Part shown: in pieces, positions 11,795 to 21,795 of the stretch | Position numbering within the stretch: the stretch's first letter is position 1 | Layout: the number at the start of each line of letters is the position of its first letter | Assembly: GCA_005406025.1 (NCBI GenBank) | Contig: BGZK01000017.1 | Coordinates: 186,001-250,000, forward strand | DNA from: Eumeta japonica | Taxonomy: Eukaryota > Arthropoda > Insecta > Lepidoptera > Psychidae | Length of the DNA: 64,000 bases | Direction: 5' to 3' | Notes under the pieces: generated by a model | Told to the model about the DNA's origin: nothing | Seen by the model: the letters and a program-made list of their open reading frames with translations, nothing else | The model's database searches: none | Position numbers and translations under genes: made by a program

Positions 11795-11981
11795 GTACCT
11801 CAAAAAGGAAAAAAAGGAACGGGTAAGTGAGCACTCGCGTCTCTATCCGTCCGTCTGTCATATTTGATTTGCTGCGAAACTACTGGACCGATTGAGTTGA
11901 TATTTGGCAACACACATTCATACACACACATATATCTGTATAAAAATGTGGAGTGTAACGTGAATAAATGAGTTTTAAAGA
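11795..11981 (+). repeat. Interspersed repeat fragment split by the CACTG element
   Basis: Contains CCGTCCGTCTGTCATATTTG and CTGCGAAACTACTGGACCGA, phrases I associate with common lepidopteran interspersed repeats. The sequence after the transposon (from 13352) begins TAAGAGTCACTTTTTGGAGG and could be its continuation, as if the element at 11985-13351 had inserted into it. This is inferred from layout. Confidence 0.4.
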
Positions 11982-11984
11982 TAA

Positions 11985-13351
11985 CACTGGTCAACAAATT
12001 AAAAAACAAATATTGGTGCCGAAATACCATTGATGGTTTTGTATTAGGTATGCATTGTCAACACTAAAAATATTTTTTATTATTTTTTCTTAAGTGTAGT
12101 TTTCTATCTATCCTCTGTTTTGAGTGTTGGCTGCAATTAATACTTTTGTGTGTTCGTTTTGCTATGTTATCAGTACATTTCCATAAATAAATTTATTTTT
12201 ATATAATTTGTTCATCACGAAGAAGTTGTCTTAAAGATCCAAATGTGTTTTGTTATATTTGTGGTGAATATACAGTTAAAAAATTCAGGAAATCCATAAC
12301 AAAATTTATAAAAAGTGCCTATTTTCCTATTTCGAGTTGAAAATTGTGGATGAATTCAAGCCGTGGATACCCCAGATTGTTTGTAAAATGTACTATGAAC
12401 ACTTGATACAATGGGTCTGTGGTCAAAGAAGTCGTATGAGGTTCGGAGTGCCTATGCAATGGAAAGAACAAAAAAATCACTACGACGACTGTTACTTCTG
12501 CTGTGTCAATTTGCGTGGGGTTAGCTTTAAAAAAATGGTTTACCCAGACTTACAGAATCTGTTAGAATACCCTTACCACATTCAGAGGAAGTACCTGTTC
12601 CAACATTTTGTTCTACCCGTGAACTATCATTTGAAGAAAACTTTAGTAATATGAAGAGCGGCAGTGATTTCGGAGGAACGGCGTTTATAAAACCAAAAAC
12701 TTTTATCCAAAAAGAAGTAAATGAAGCACGGAAAAAAATAAAAGTGGGTATTTTCGATGGCCCACAAATGAGAATATTAATAAATGATACGGACTTCGTA
12801 AGTTTAATGAACAATGTGGAACGACCTGCGTGGGTTTCGTTTACTGAAATTACAAAAAAAATTCTCGGAAATCACAAGTCAAATAACTACACTGAAATTG
12901 TAGTAACGACACGCTAGACAACTTTAAAAACTTACTATGGAATATGTCCATTAAAATGCACTACCTACACAGTCATCTTTATCAATTTCCAGAGAGTCTT
13001 GGATTCTATAGCGATGAACAAGGGGAGTGGTTTCACCAGGACCTAAAAACTATAGAAGAAAGGTATCAAGGTCGATAGGATCAGCATATGAGGGCTGATT
13101 ACTGTTGGGGGATACAACGTAATTGTTCCACTACACTCATTCACGAGAATCGTGATAAAGAAAGTTTTTAAGTCCATAATAATGTTATAAATGCAATTTT
13201 TTTACGTAATCGTATTTTTATATGTGCAAGTCAAAATTTAATAAACTACACGTAGGAATCCAAAATTTTTGCTGTTGTTGTAGTTAGTATAAAGTTCTAA
13301 GTTAGAAAAAAAAATACAGCTACTCGGCACCTAAACCACTGTTGACCAGTG
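11985..13351 (+). mobile_element. CACTG-ended DNA transposon with 12-bp TIRs and TAA target duplication
   Basis: CACTGGTCAACA at 11985-11996 is matched exactly by its reverse complement at 13340-13351. TAA stands immediately outside both ends (11982-11984 and 13352-13354). Just inside the left end GGTGCCGA (12015-12022) is mirrored by TCGGCACC (13324-13331), a subterminal inverted repeat. CACTA/G ends with a 3-bp duplication are the hallmark of the CACTA (EnSpm) branch of the CMC group, so that is the best superfamily assignment. The element is 1,367 bp and holds the two ends of a larger gene, so it is an internally deleted, defective copy. The boundaries are well supported; the superfamily is inference from the ends. 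Confidence 0.8.
12215..13140 (+). pseudogene. Internally deleted uncharacterised transposon protein (CACTG element)
   Basis: Two blocks of a large protein family, usually annotated as uncharacterised in insects and other animals, can be recognised. The first block, about 12230-12650, includes a Cys-rich start (VFCYICGEYTVKKF), then PWIPQIVCK, RMRFGVPMQW and HYDDCYFC. The second, about 12660-13080, reads GIFDGPQMRILINDTDF, AWVSF, LGNHKSNNYTE and, after shifts, HSHLYQFPESLGFYSDEQGE and RYQGR. The long middle of the family (roughly 250 residues with conserved Asp-containing strands) is absent. Two further frameshifts and stops are present. The family role is probably transposase, inferred here from its position between transposon ends. 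The DEQGE/FHQD region may hold the third catalytic acid, but that is speculative. Confidence 0.7.
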
Positions 13352-13354
13352 TAA

Positions 13355-14170
13355 GAGTCACTTTTTGGAGGTAAATCAGAATATTAAAAAAAAATGCAAA
13401 AAAATAAAAATATATTTTTGAAATTCTCACATTAAGTGCTTTCATTTGATGTCACATATTGATTTTAAGACAAGTAGTTTTAAAGTCGTTTTGAAAACAG
13501 GCTAAAATTGACCATTCCCTCCTTATATCTGAAACTACTGGGCTCAAAATTAAAAAAAAATACAGAAAATAGTTTTTTTCATAGAAATTACAGGAAAACG
13601 TATAAAAAGTCTATAGCTTGCTTTGTTTCAGTTCGTTTCATTATCCAATACAAATTGACACCCGCTAAGTACGTGGCCGCATGCCTCTTGCGTGTCAATT
13701 TACTTTTCTTAATTTTGCTTTATCGTAATAGCAGTAAAATATACAAGCGTCAAATTTAACGTGCTCATTATGCTAAGTTAAAGATAACAATAAATAAAAA
13801 TCGGCCTAGCATGAGGGGGGTTCGTGCCGAGAACGCGCAAATGTATGAATGGAAACAATTTATTTAAAGTATTTAACACAAATATACTATAATGTCTTAC
13901 ACAAATATGAAGTACGCAATTCTAGCTCCGTAAGTCTGGCTCGCAATTGGTCGGTTTTCTCAATTTGGCCACAGAATAAAAGCTTTGGAACAAGAAAACC
14001 TTGTACAGAAACTAGTGTCATCGTGATTGCCTAACCCGTAAAATATACCCTTTTTGGATATTTCCTCTACCTTGCGCGTGTTTTCTCATACGTAGAGCTT
14101 TTAGTAACGTCATGCCCTAACACTAAAGCCTTTTCGCTTTTTAAGGTTTTCCTCTTCGTAGATTGAACCT
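13355..14170. other. AT-rich DNA, no gene seen
   Basis: Possible continuation of the repeat interrupted by the CACTG element (to about 13520), then unassigned sequence. Frames of 83 and 61 codons at 13508 and 13849 show no domain. Confidence 0.45.
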
Positions 14171-14174
14171 TCTT

Positions 14175-14500
14175 AAGGTTCCAAGCCAAAGTGGCAAAAA
14201 CGGAACCGTTATAGTTTCATCATGTTCGTATGTTTGTCCGTTCGTATGTCAAAGGCATTTTACCTAATAAATGTACAATATAGATTGATGAAATTTGAAG
14301 TATAGGTGTGTTGTATAAGCGTCTATTTAGTTTAGTAGTTAAATGACAAAAATAAATATTTATAGAGAGGCACTTCATACATGTAACAGAAGCTGAAAAA
14401 ATATTTTTTCAGCAAACAACCATGTGTGGCACATATTTAGACAATTCTTTTAAAACGCTTTAATATTTCTAAGCAATTTTTCTAAAATTTTTTTTTAGTA
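14175..14500 (+). repeat. AGGGTTCCG-family interspersed repeat, copy A (partial)
   Basis: Reads GGTTCCAAGCCAAAGTGGCA, AAACGGAACCG, ATAGTTTCATCATGT, then TACATGTAACAGAAGCTGAA and TGTGTGGCACATATTT, in the same order as the copy at 33.78 kb and, inverted, at 50.3, 58.4 and 62.0 kb. No coding content. The outer segment resembles a repeat familiar from lepidopteran genomes. Confidence 0.65.
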
Positions 14501-14999
14501 ATTCTATTACAACTATCATTGTCCACGCATCGAGACCGGATCAACTCTCTTTCCTAACTCTTTTGTTTTACCCGGACTAACCTTTTACTACATTTAAACT
14601 TTGATCTATGAATGGAATCCAAATGGAATCCACGTCTGAGGGATTAAGCACGGAGGCCGGATGTCTCACATGTCACCTACATAACTCTCTTAATGCGATA
14701 TTCTCAACTAACACATTTTTTTGAAACTTTAGAACGAAATTGTTTGAAATCCAAAACGAAGTAAACAATAAATAGCCCTTTGTTAATAAATTTTATTTTT
14801 ATATTTAAATCGCATAGGTATCTAAATTTTACAATATGTTTGAATTTTATTTACTAATAAGCATGCTTCAATTTCTCATTGATTTTAATATTGAATTCTG
14901 TATGTATAAATATTTTAAATTCCGCTTATGTGTAATAGATAACAGAACAAAATTCCTTACGGAGAGTGATTATAAAGCTTGAGGTTTATTGACGTGGGT

Positions 15000-15235
15000 C
15001 AGATCTTAATCACCCCATCCCATCGTAATCTTCTTATTTCAAATCCGGGGGCCCATTGCCTCAGTTCTTCGCGCTGGTCTGGTGCGGCCCGTGAGCCACT
15101 TACGACCCTCGTCACCGTCGTGACAAAGACATCATCGATGGTTAACGTGACAACCTAATTGGACAATTCGCATATGGTCAGGATTCGAATCTGGTAACCT
15201 GTGATTGTCAGTGATGCGGTAATCGAAATCTGAAA
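15000..15235 (-). mobile_element. Probable tRNA-derived SINE
   Basis: On the minus strand a clear B box, AGATTCGAATCC (plus 15182-15196 region), lies about 35 bases after a weak A-box-like stretch. The body beyond it shares GGTTAACGTGACAACC with the SINE-like element at 53.45 kb (GGTTAACGTGCCATCC) and ends in GATGGGATGGGGTGATTAAG. The family is not named here. Confidence 0.5.
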
Positions 15236-15329
15236 AGGGATACGTATTTTACCAAAATCATGGGTGAGCAAATAAGTATATATTTCACTATAGAAATAAA
15301 AGCGATTGCTTTTGAAATATTCTCATATT

Positions 15330-15930
15330 TTATTAACTTCCCGCTAAGAAAATTGAAAATTTTCTCAAATCTTCAGGAAGTTATTGGTTTCACCCCATTT
15401 TGCAAAAATCGAGTTCTCATCAGATCTCGACGTTCTGAGGGTCTAGGAAGCTTCCCTGATCAAAACCTGAGATGATGTCTTTATGTCTGTGTGGATGTGT
15501 GCGTGTGTGTGTGTATGTGTGGAAGTATGTAAACCTCTTATAACTTTTAAGCGGCTTGACCAAATCAAGCCCACTAAACGGCAATCCCAAGAATTTCACC
15601 AAACTTAGATTTCCTGAAAGTTCGAATCGATTTAGATCGGTAGATTTTGAGAAATTTTCAAAAAACTAAGTGGTTTTCTTCAAATAACTTTGAAATGGCT
15701 TGACCGATCAATTCCAAAATCTAATCAGCTCTTGACCCTGTAAAAACACGTTGATTACCGCAAACCAGGTCAAAATCGGTTGATTTGTTTGCGAGAAATC
15801 GTTGTCGAAAGAAATTGAAACAAACCGTTTTTTTTACTCAAAAAATCGCGTCAAATCCCGTATATTTTCGAGTGTTTCGAACTCGGAAATAGCGGGAAGT
15901 TTCAGGGTTGGCCTACAGGGTTAACCTATT
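15330..15930 (+). repeat. ACTTCCCGCTA-family repeat, copy 1
   Basis: ACTTCCCGCTA at 15336-15346 is mirrored by TAGCGGGAAGT at 15890-15900. Inside are phrases shared with copies at 18.69 and 35.85 kb: ATCGAGTTCTCATCAGATCT, CGACGTTCTGAGG and GGCTTGACC. The shared sequence continues past the second inverted motif (TTGGCCTACAGGGTTAACC, compare GTGGCCTGTAAGGTCAAC in copy 2), so these motifs may be internal and not the true ends. No protein is encoded. Confidence 0.6.
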
Positions 15931-16399
15931 TTTGAAACTGCAGTGACGTTGAATTAAATCATGAATTTAGATTAAAAATAAGTAATGATAGCCAAAATAT
16001 AAACCCTTTGAAATGCTACGTAGTTGCCGAAGACAAAGCGTTTTCTGTAATAGGGATATTTAATAAGTTAAGGTTATGTATGAAGTATTGTAATGTTGTA
16101 TTCCTGGGTCAGTCGATATTAAACGATTCCTTTATTTGCATGTCACGTTCAACTAATCCAGCGTCCTCACGAGGGTGTTACAGTTACGATGACCGTGTGA
16201 TATATTGTAAAAGGGTGAGTGGTTTACAGGGAAAGAAAATAATAATCTTGATCGGAAAATAAGGGAATTCCATGTGAGCGGTAGGACATTGTTGTCGTAC
16301 AAGGACAGATTAGACATGTATTATAAAGTAAATAAGGTCACGGAGTAATCGAATTTGCCGACCGTAATGAAGCCACCGAACTGTTAGTAATCTTGCAAG

Positions 16400-16865
16400 T
16401 CATAAAATGTCTGTAGAATTGCCTTACAAAAAAGCAGATCAGTTAATGCGGCAACATCTTCAGCCAACTCGATCTTCTTTAGTAGAGAGATATCGTCAGA
16501 ATTGCAGAAGACGTACCGACTTCACGTCACGGTGTCAAAAAAAAATATCGTGTGTTAGCAAATTCGAAGGTAATTTGAATGAGTAATATATTCTCATTAG
16601 GAGCTGCAGAGAAAAACGCTGCAATAGTGGGAGATACCGTACCATCTGCGCCGGTGGCAATGCATGCGTTTGCGCAGACCATGGAGGGCAGTTGTGGTAG
16701 CGGAGATAGAGGGCAGAAAAATAATGCAAGGAAGGCGCATTGTGCCGCGACGGTCGCGACGAGCGTCGACCAGCGTGTTTACATACAGTGAACGGTACCA
16801 CCGGCTGGGCAGTTTGCGGAATCACCGGCCACTGCCACGGGAACTGTAGATATTGGGAGTTCGTG
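16400..16865 (+). pseudogene. gag: Ty3/gypsy-like gag fragment
   Basis: The frame at 16419-16584 reads LPYKKADQLMRQHLQPTRSS followed by LVERYRQNCRRRTD, the pattern of Ty3/gypsy Gag capsid segments (HLxPxxxxxVERYxxxxRRR). Further fragments in other frames follow: AAEKNAAIVGDTVPSAPV, then HCAATVATSVDQ and RYHRLGSLRNHRPLPR. The last two may be remnants of zinc-knuckle Cys residues mutated to Tyr or Leu. The piece is GC-richer than the flanks. It lies on + while the adjoining pol relic lies on -, so the two are not in the order of an intact element. No LTR was found nearby. The capsid segment is fairly clear; the knuckle part is tentative. Confidence 0.5.
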
Positions 16866-16919
16866 TGTATCAAATGCCAGCGAGTCGTCCACTTGCGGCG
16901 AACGGCATGCCAATGATCA

Positions 16920-17545
16920 GCGCCGGCGGCGAAGTGCTGCGCCAGCATTAGCCGATCTAGCACGCGAATGATTGTACGCAGGCAGAATATTCTATCGCTG
17001 CATTGTACTGGCTGTTATAGTCGGTATGTTCTCGTTAGGGCCAACAATGATACCGTGTCTTGTGATCTGTGCGCAGTACAACTTTATGACCATAAAGGTA
17101 TTGATGAAATAACTTTATACAAAAAATCGCTAAGATTTTCGGGCGTATTTGAAAATAGTTCTTCTTGGCTGAGGTGAAGGACCGCGATGCATGAGCGACA
17201 AGACGCTCTCCAGCCGGCGCCGGCCGTGCCAGCACACCGCCCAGCCCGAGCGGACGCGCGTCGCAGATGCGGTTACTATTAGAAGATTGTTACGCTCATA
17301 ATGAGTTGAAACATCTGTTTCGATCAATCTTTTCACTGTCTCAAAAGCACTCTCGCAGTGCTTATCCCATTCCCATTTAAATCCCTTTTGTAGTATACGA
17401 TTTGACGTTGCAGTAACGAATTAAATTTTTTGATACATTTTGAATAAAAATTGATCATACCTAAAAATGATTTTAACCAGTTAACATTTTTAGGTGGTTT
17501 CAATTTTAAAATACCTTCAATTTTGAATGTATCAGTCCTCACCAT
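16920..17545 (-). pseudogene. pol: Ty3/gypsy pol fragment (RT end and RNase H), frameshifted
   Basis: On the minus strand, 17545-17333 reads LKPPKNVNWLKSFLGMINFY, the conserved end of Ty3/gypsy reverse transcriptase. After a frameshifted GC-rich stretch, 17235-17035 reads HASRSFTSAKKNYFQI and FHQYLYGHKVVLRTDHKTR, the core of the attached RNase H. A further shift then gives GPNENIPTITASTMQR, AYN and ANAGAALRR, the usual connection region. The first RNase H Asp appears lost (TASATR where CDAS is expected). Integrase is not found beyond 16920, where the sequence instead matches gag on the opposite strand. Dead fragment; family assignment is strong. Confidence 0.75.
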
Positions 17546-17915
17546 GTGTTTTTATATAATACATCCTAATCACGAAACTTTGTATGTTAGAAATAGATAT
17601 TGTTTTTTTTATTTTAGGCCTTTTTCAGATAAACGCTGTAACATTGCTTGCAATGCTAACAGATGCTTGCTGGAGCGGCCTTCTCAGGAGGTCTTATTGT
17701 TAGATTATAACGAAATAAAAGACAGATAACTAGTGACCTGATTTTGTTAAGAAGAATAAATAACATATTAAGAATAAGAAGAATATTAATTAACATATAA
17801 TTATAAATAACTTATCCGGCTGGCCGAATAAGTGATGAAATTAAAAAAAATATGCAGATGCATTTCAATAGAAAACATGAGCTATATGAGAAACGGTGTG
17901 TAATGTCCTCAGTCG
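17546..17915. other. AT-rich DNA, no gene seen
   Basis: One 92-codon open frame crosses the pol relic boundary and looks like chance. No repeat ends recognised. Confidence 0.5.
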
Positions 17916-18140
17916 AGCCGTCAGGAAGTAGGTAGTCGTCGCCGCTCATGGACATTCGCAACTCCAAGGTGTGTTGCCGGACTCTCGGGAGGAAATAGGA
18001 TATCTAATGGAGAGAGATCGGGATCATAAAGGGGTAAACCAGCGAAATTCTCAGTCACTGAACGAAACGTTCCAGCGGAAACTGCTTCTTCACGTTCGCA
18101 TTCTGTGAGTTTCAACCGATCCATTTCCATTCTGCTGTTA
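17915..18140 (+). repeat. Lepidoptera-type interspersed repeat tail
   Basis: CGCTCATGGACATTCGCAAC followed by TCCAAGGTGTGTTGCCGGAC resembles a repeat tail (CATGGACATCCGCAACACCAGAGG...GTTGCCGGCC) that I know as widespread in moths and butterflies. The 69-codon minus-strand frame across it is incidental. Useful mainly as a lineage marker. Confidence 0.5.
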
Positions 18141-18689
18141 TGCTACCTGCAGCACGACTCTACAACTGGCTGAAGTTGTGGATACTCCTTATCTAACACG
18201 GGGTGGAATGTAAATCCTGCCTTCGAAGACATGAACGAATAGAGTTGTAAGTGTTCTACAAGAAATTCTTATTCATTAATTGCTAAGTTATTTTTAAAGA
18301 AATAATTATAATTTTCCGTTAACAAATTGACAATAACGTCTAATTTCACATGCTATATCTTAATTTTTACTTCTTTTCCCTGTAATTAAGATCTCACCTA
18401 ACGACTTTCCAAGATATCATGTTTTCATGGACCTCCATAATTCAAGAAACTTATCCGTACTTAAGCCTCTAATTGCAGCGATTATCGTACAATTTGAGTT
18501 TATTCGATGTTCCATAGTTTTACCTTTAATGATAACAGAGTAAAAGATTTTGACGAAAACAAAAAAATAACAGACAGTGACAATTTCTTATAAACTCAAG
18601 TTGCAGTGAAAACATGAATTCAAGTTTTACGGTTATGTTTCTAAAATTAGTGCTATTAAGACAATATTTCTAAGCTTTTTGTTTATTTT

Positions 18690-19720
18690 TAACTTCTTTC
18701 TATGAAAATTGAATGATTTTCTTAAATTGGAAAGTTACCGATTTCAATCCGATTGTAGAAAATAGAGTTTTTATCTGATCTTGACGTTCTAGGCTCCTAA
18801 GAATTTATTTTGATGATTTCCCGAGTGATATCTGTATGTATGTATGTGGGTGCGTGTGTGTAAACCTTTCGTAATTTTAAAAACGATAAACCAATCGAAG
18901 CATGGTTTGAGTTATACGAAAGGAGTCCACTTAACTTACATTTGCAGATGAATTGATTTTTTTCTTGCGAATTTTGTATAGTGTCAAAAATTAAGTTTTC
19001 GGAAAAATGTTTTTTTTTTGCAATAACTTTTAGACTCTTCTAGATCGATAACAAAATCAAATCATTTTCTTTTCTCAAATAGATGCATCGATTGTGGCAA
19101 ATTGGATTAAAATCGGTTGATTTGTTCAAGAGACATGGTTAAAGAAAACTTTTGAAAAAGTTGCTTTTTATAATGTTTCTTATATTTCAAGATCTAACCA
19201 GCTGTTCTGTTTAGAAAGCGACGGCGATCGTCGGAAGCTGCATCAAAATCGATTGGTTTGTTTGAATGAAACCGTTAATGAAATTTTGTAAATAAGCATT
19301 TTTCAAAATAACTTGTAAAGTTTTTGTTGGATAAATGATTGGTATCGGTCAACATTCTTTACACAAAAAATTGCGTCGAATGTTTGTCGAAACCACGTGT
19401 TCGATAGATAATGCAGTTAAAAATTAAAAAAATAAAGTTTCTGAAATAAACCTATTTGTTGAACTTGAAGAGCTAAAAACGTACTGAGATTACATTTTTG
19501 AATTCAGAAAGCTTGTAAAGCACAAAAATCGATCTTTTGAGCTAAATCTATAATTTATTGCTAGGTATGTTTTTGAGACTGCGCTTTAAAGAAGCAAGGT
19601 TGAAGCAAAAAGTTTCACGAGTGGCCTGTAAGGTCAACTACCTTTAAAATTTTTATGCTCAAAAAGTCTAAGGATAGCTTTGAGCTTTGACAGACCTATA
19701 TATTTGAACTCTTGGAGCTC
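18690..19720 (+). repeat. ACTTCCCGCTA-family repeat, copy 2 (degenerate)
   Basis: Begins with ACTTCTTTCTATGAAAATTG and shares the internal order of copy 1: TTTTTATCTGATCTTGACGT, a TGTGTGTAAACC stretch, repeated phrases on ATCGGTTGATTTGTT, and a tail AGTTTCACGAGTGGCCTGTA followed by AGGTCAAC. The end motifs are mutated. It is longer and older-looking than copy 1. No coding frame. Confidence 0.55.
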
Positions 19721-20029
19721 ATAAACAAGTCAAATAAAATCAAAAATATCTTTATTTCGTAGGTGATGGAACTTCACTTGAAGTACGTCATTAATAAATT
19801 TCTTTCGACATTAACATCACCATCCATTCCAAACGCTGATTCACTTTATAAAATGGGCAAGAACGCTTGCTCTTTTTTGGCTCATCAAGATTTTTTTTAT
19901 ATTGTATACACAATGCTATTGTGAATTTTAAAGTATAGGATAAATGAATAGAATATTAACTTGTATTTTATATTTATAATTCTGAACAAAAAGAATTTTT
20001 TCATATCGGAACGTCCATAACGTTATTTC

Positions 20030-20225
20030 GTGGCCGGCATGTACCAGGGGCTCAGCGCGCCGCAGCCGGCCGGGCGGGGCGCCGGCGGTGGCCGTGACGG
20101 CGCCGGGGGCTCCGAAGCGCGTTTTCGGTAACAATGACGTATTGTCCGGAATCCGTTTTAAACCGTATAATTTATGAGGCGCCGCTCCCGCAGTAGTGCA
20201 AGTCAGCCGGCATACTAATGCATTT
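20030..20225. other. GC-rich island with 30-codon Gly/Pro-rich frame
   Basis: A strong GC island. On +, ATG at 20039 opens MYQGLSAPQPAGRGAGGG and runs 30 codons to TAA. On -, a 68-codon frame covers the same bases. Both may follow from base composition. Downstream at 20160-20185 lies CCGTATAATTTATGAGGCGC, containing a TTTATG homeodomain-like site. A short coding exon of a transcription-factor-like gene or a regulatory island are both possible; neither can be confirmed. Confidence 0.3.
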
Positions 20226-21155
20226 TCCCCGGGTTCATTTTTATTACCTTAAATTCCTTACTTAACTTATATGAAAAAGTGTTCTTTGTTAAATACGTAA
20301 GGCGGTAATTGAGGATAAGAATTTATATAAAAATTAAAATCGGTTAGAGAGTAACGTACTGTGCACTATGAAAGATAATTGGCTACTGCTTTATTAAAAA
20401 AAACGAACTTTATCTTTGTTTCAAAAACATATATGTATAATATATACATATATTTAAAACATTTGGTTAATTTAGTAGATATATAAAAAAATATTAAGAC
20501 AGTTTTTCACGAATAAAAAAAATCTTTAAATGCAGTAACGAAAATATGCGTCTAGATATATGTAATTTTGGCGCTAAGTCTGCCACACCATAAAGTATCA
20601 AAATCGGCATCTGAGTGTTTCAATAAATAATATATTGTGCGATTGGGTAAACATAATTTTGGCGTTAAACCTGAAATACGTTATAAAATAACCAATTTCT
20701 GTGTCTAAGTAAACGTAACTTGGAGTTGAATGAAATGTCATGAAATAACAAAAAATCCAGTATCTGGGTAAACATAACTTAACCTAAAGCACCATAAAAA
20801 ATATTTTTTTTGAAATACAAAGAAAGAAGCACTATAACCACGTCCCTTCATTATCCGTGCCATAAAAAAATAATAATGCAAATAAGTAAAGCGTCATTGT
20901 AATGACTTCTATCGTTACCATTAATTAAGTAGCAATTTCTAAAATAAAATCGGCAGGTTTAAAATATTGTATTTTTTGTTAATAAAATTTATATAGTATT
21001 GTTTAATAACAGTTAGCATCGTTTAATATCATTTTTGTTTAACAACCAAAAATGATGGATTGGCAATGTGACGTAATTCACACAAGATCTCCTTAAAGTC
21101 GAGTGGAGGTTTTCTTTAGAATACGACACTTCATCAATAGAAATGTTTACGGCGG
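20226..21155. other. AT-rich DNA, no gene seen
   Basis: No feature recognised except short near-repeated phrases (ATCTGAGTG / GGTAAACATAA-like) at about 20590-20780, possibly a decayed tandem repeat of roughly 60 bases. Confidence 0.4.
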
Positions 21156-21159
21156 TTAG

Positions 21160-21360
21160 TTAGAAAATGTCGCTCAGCAGCCTCATTAAAATAGCACGCT
21201 ACTAGTAGGACAGCCGCGCCCCCTACGGCGCGCGTGACTGTTAATTGCTGTTTGATGTCGCTTTTCCATTACAATATTGCTGGCGGCGAAAAAAGTTCAT
21301 CACGGTCACCGCTCCCATGAGTCGCGGTCGTCGAAGCGCGGGGAATTGTCTATGGAAGTG
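21160..21360. promoter_or_regulatory. Regulatory-looking GC-rich block
   Basis: GC-rich relative to its flanks, with homeodomain-like cores (CATTAAAATAGC, GTTAATTGCTG, CCATTACAATATTG) and no open frame. It resembles insect enhancers in composition. Conservation in related species would decide it. Confidence 0.3.
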
Positions 21361-21599
21361 TACTAGAAATATATATGATCAATAGCGTCGTTTAACCTTT
21401 GTACTATTTCTGGGAATTTCATGAATTGCAATTTTTTTTCAATTTCAATCGTTCGGATCCCTCTTTGTATTTTAATGCTTCTGACCTCTCTTTGTACTTT
21501 ACACTGATCGTGTATGAATTGTTATCGTTATGTTGTGCTTTTATCACGCTCTACTGTTGAAACATATCTTCCCATATTCTTTAAACTCCGATCTACGGC

Positions 21600-21795
21600 C
21601 TTTGGCAACGTCCGTAACAAACGGCTTAACGTGACCCCCCCGAGGCACACAGCGAGTATCTCATATGACTCTGATTAGTTAAACATTAAACTCGTTAATC
21701 AGTTATCTCATTGCCAGGGTTTGAACTCTTGTATCTTCCGACTCGATGTCATCACGTACACTACTCGGCTACCACCGCTGGCTGACCGGTCTGGG
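21600..21795 (-). mobile_element. tRNA-derived SINE
   Basis: Minus strand: GGTAGCCGAGTAGTG (plus 21759-21773) fits an RNA polymerase III A box. About 35 bases on, GAGTTCAAACCC (plus 21717-21728) fits a B box. The order and spacing are those of a tRNA head. The body continues to lower coordinates with no known tail and no long A-run. Confidence 0.65.

Noticed and set aside
16535..16963. 142-codon minus-strand frame opposite the gag relic
   Set aside because: It is the antisense of the gag-like sequence, with no match to integrase or any other pol domain expected there.
16000..18000. LTRs for the Ty3/gypsy relic
   Set aside because: I looked for paired TG...CA direct repeats on both sides and found none. 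The relic is probably a fragment.
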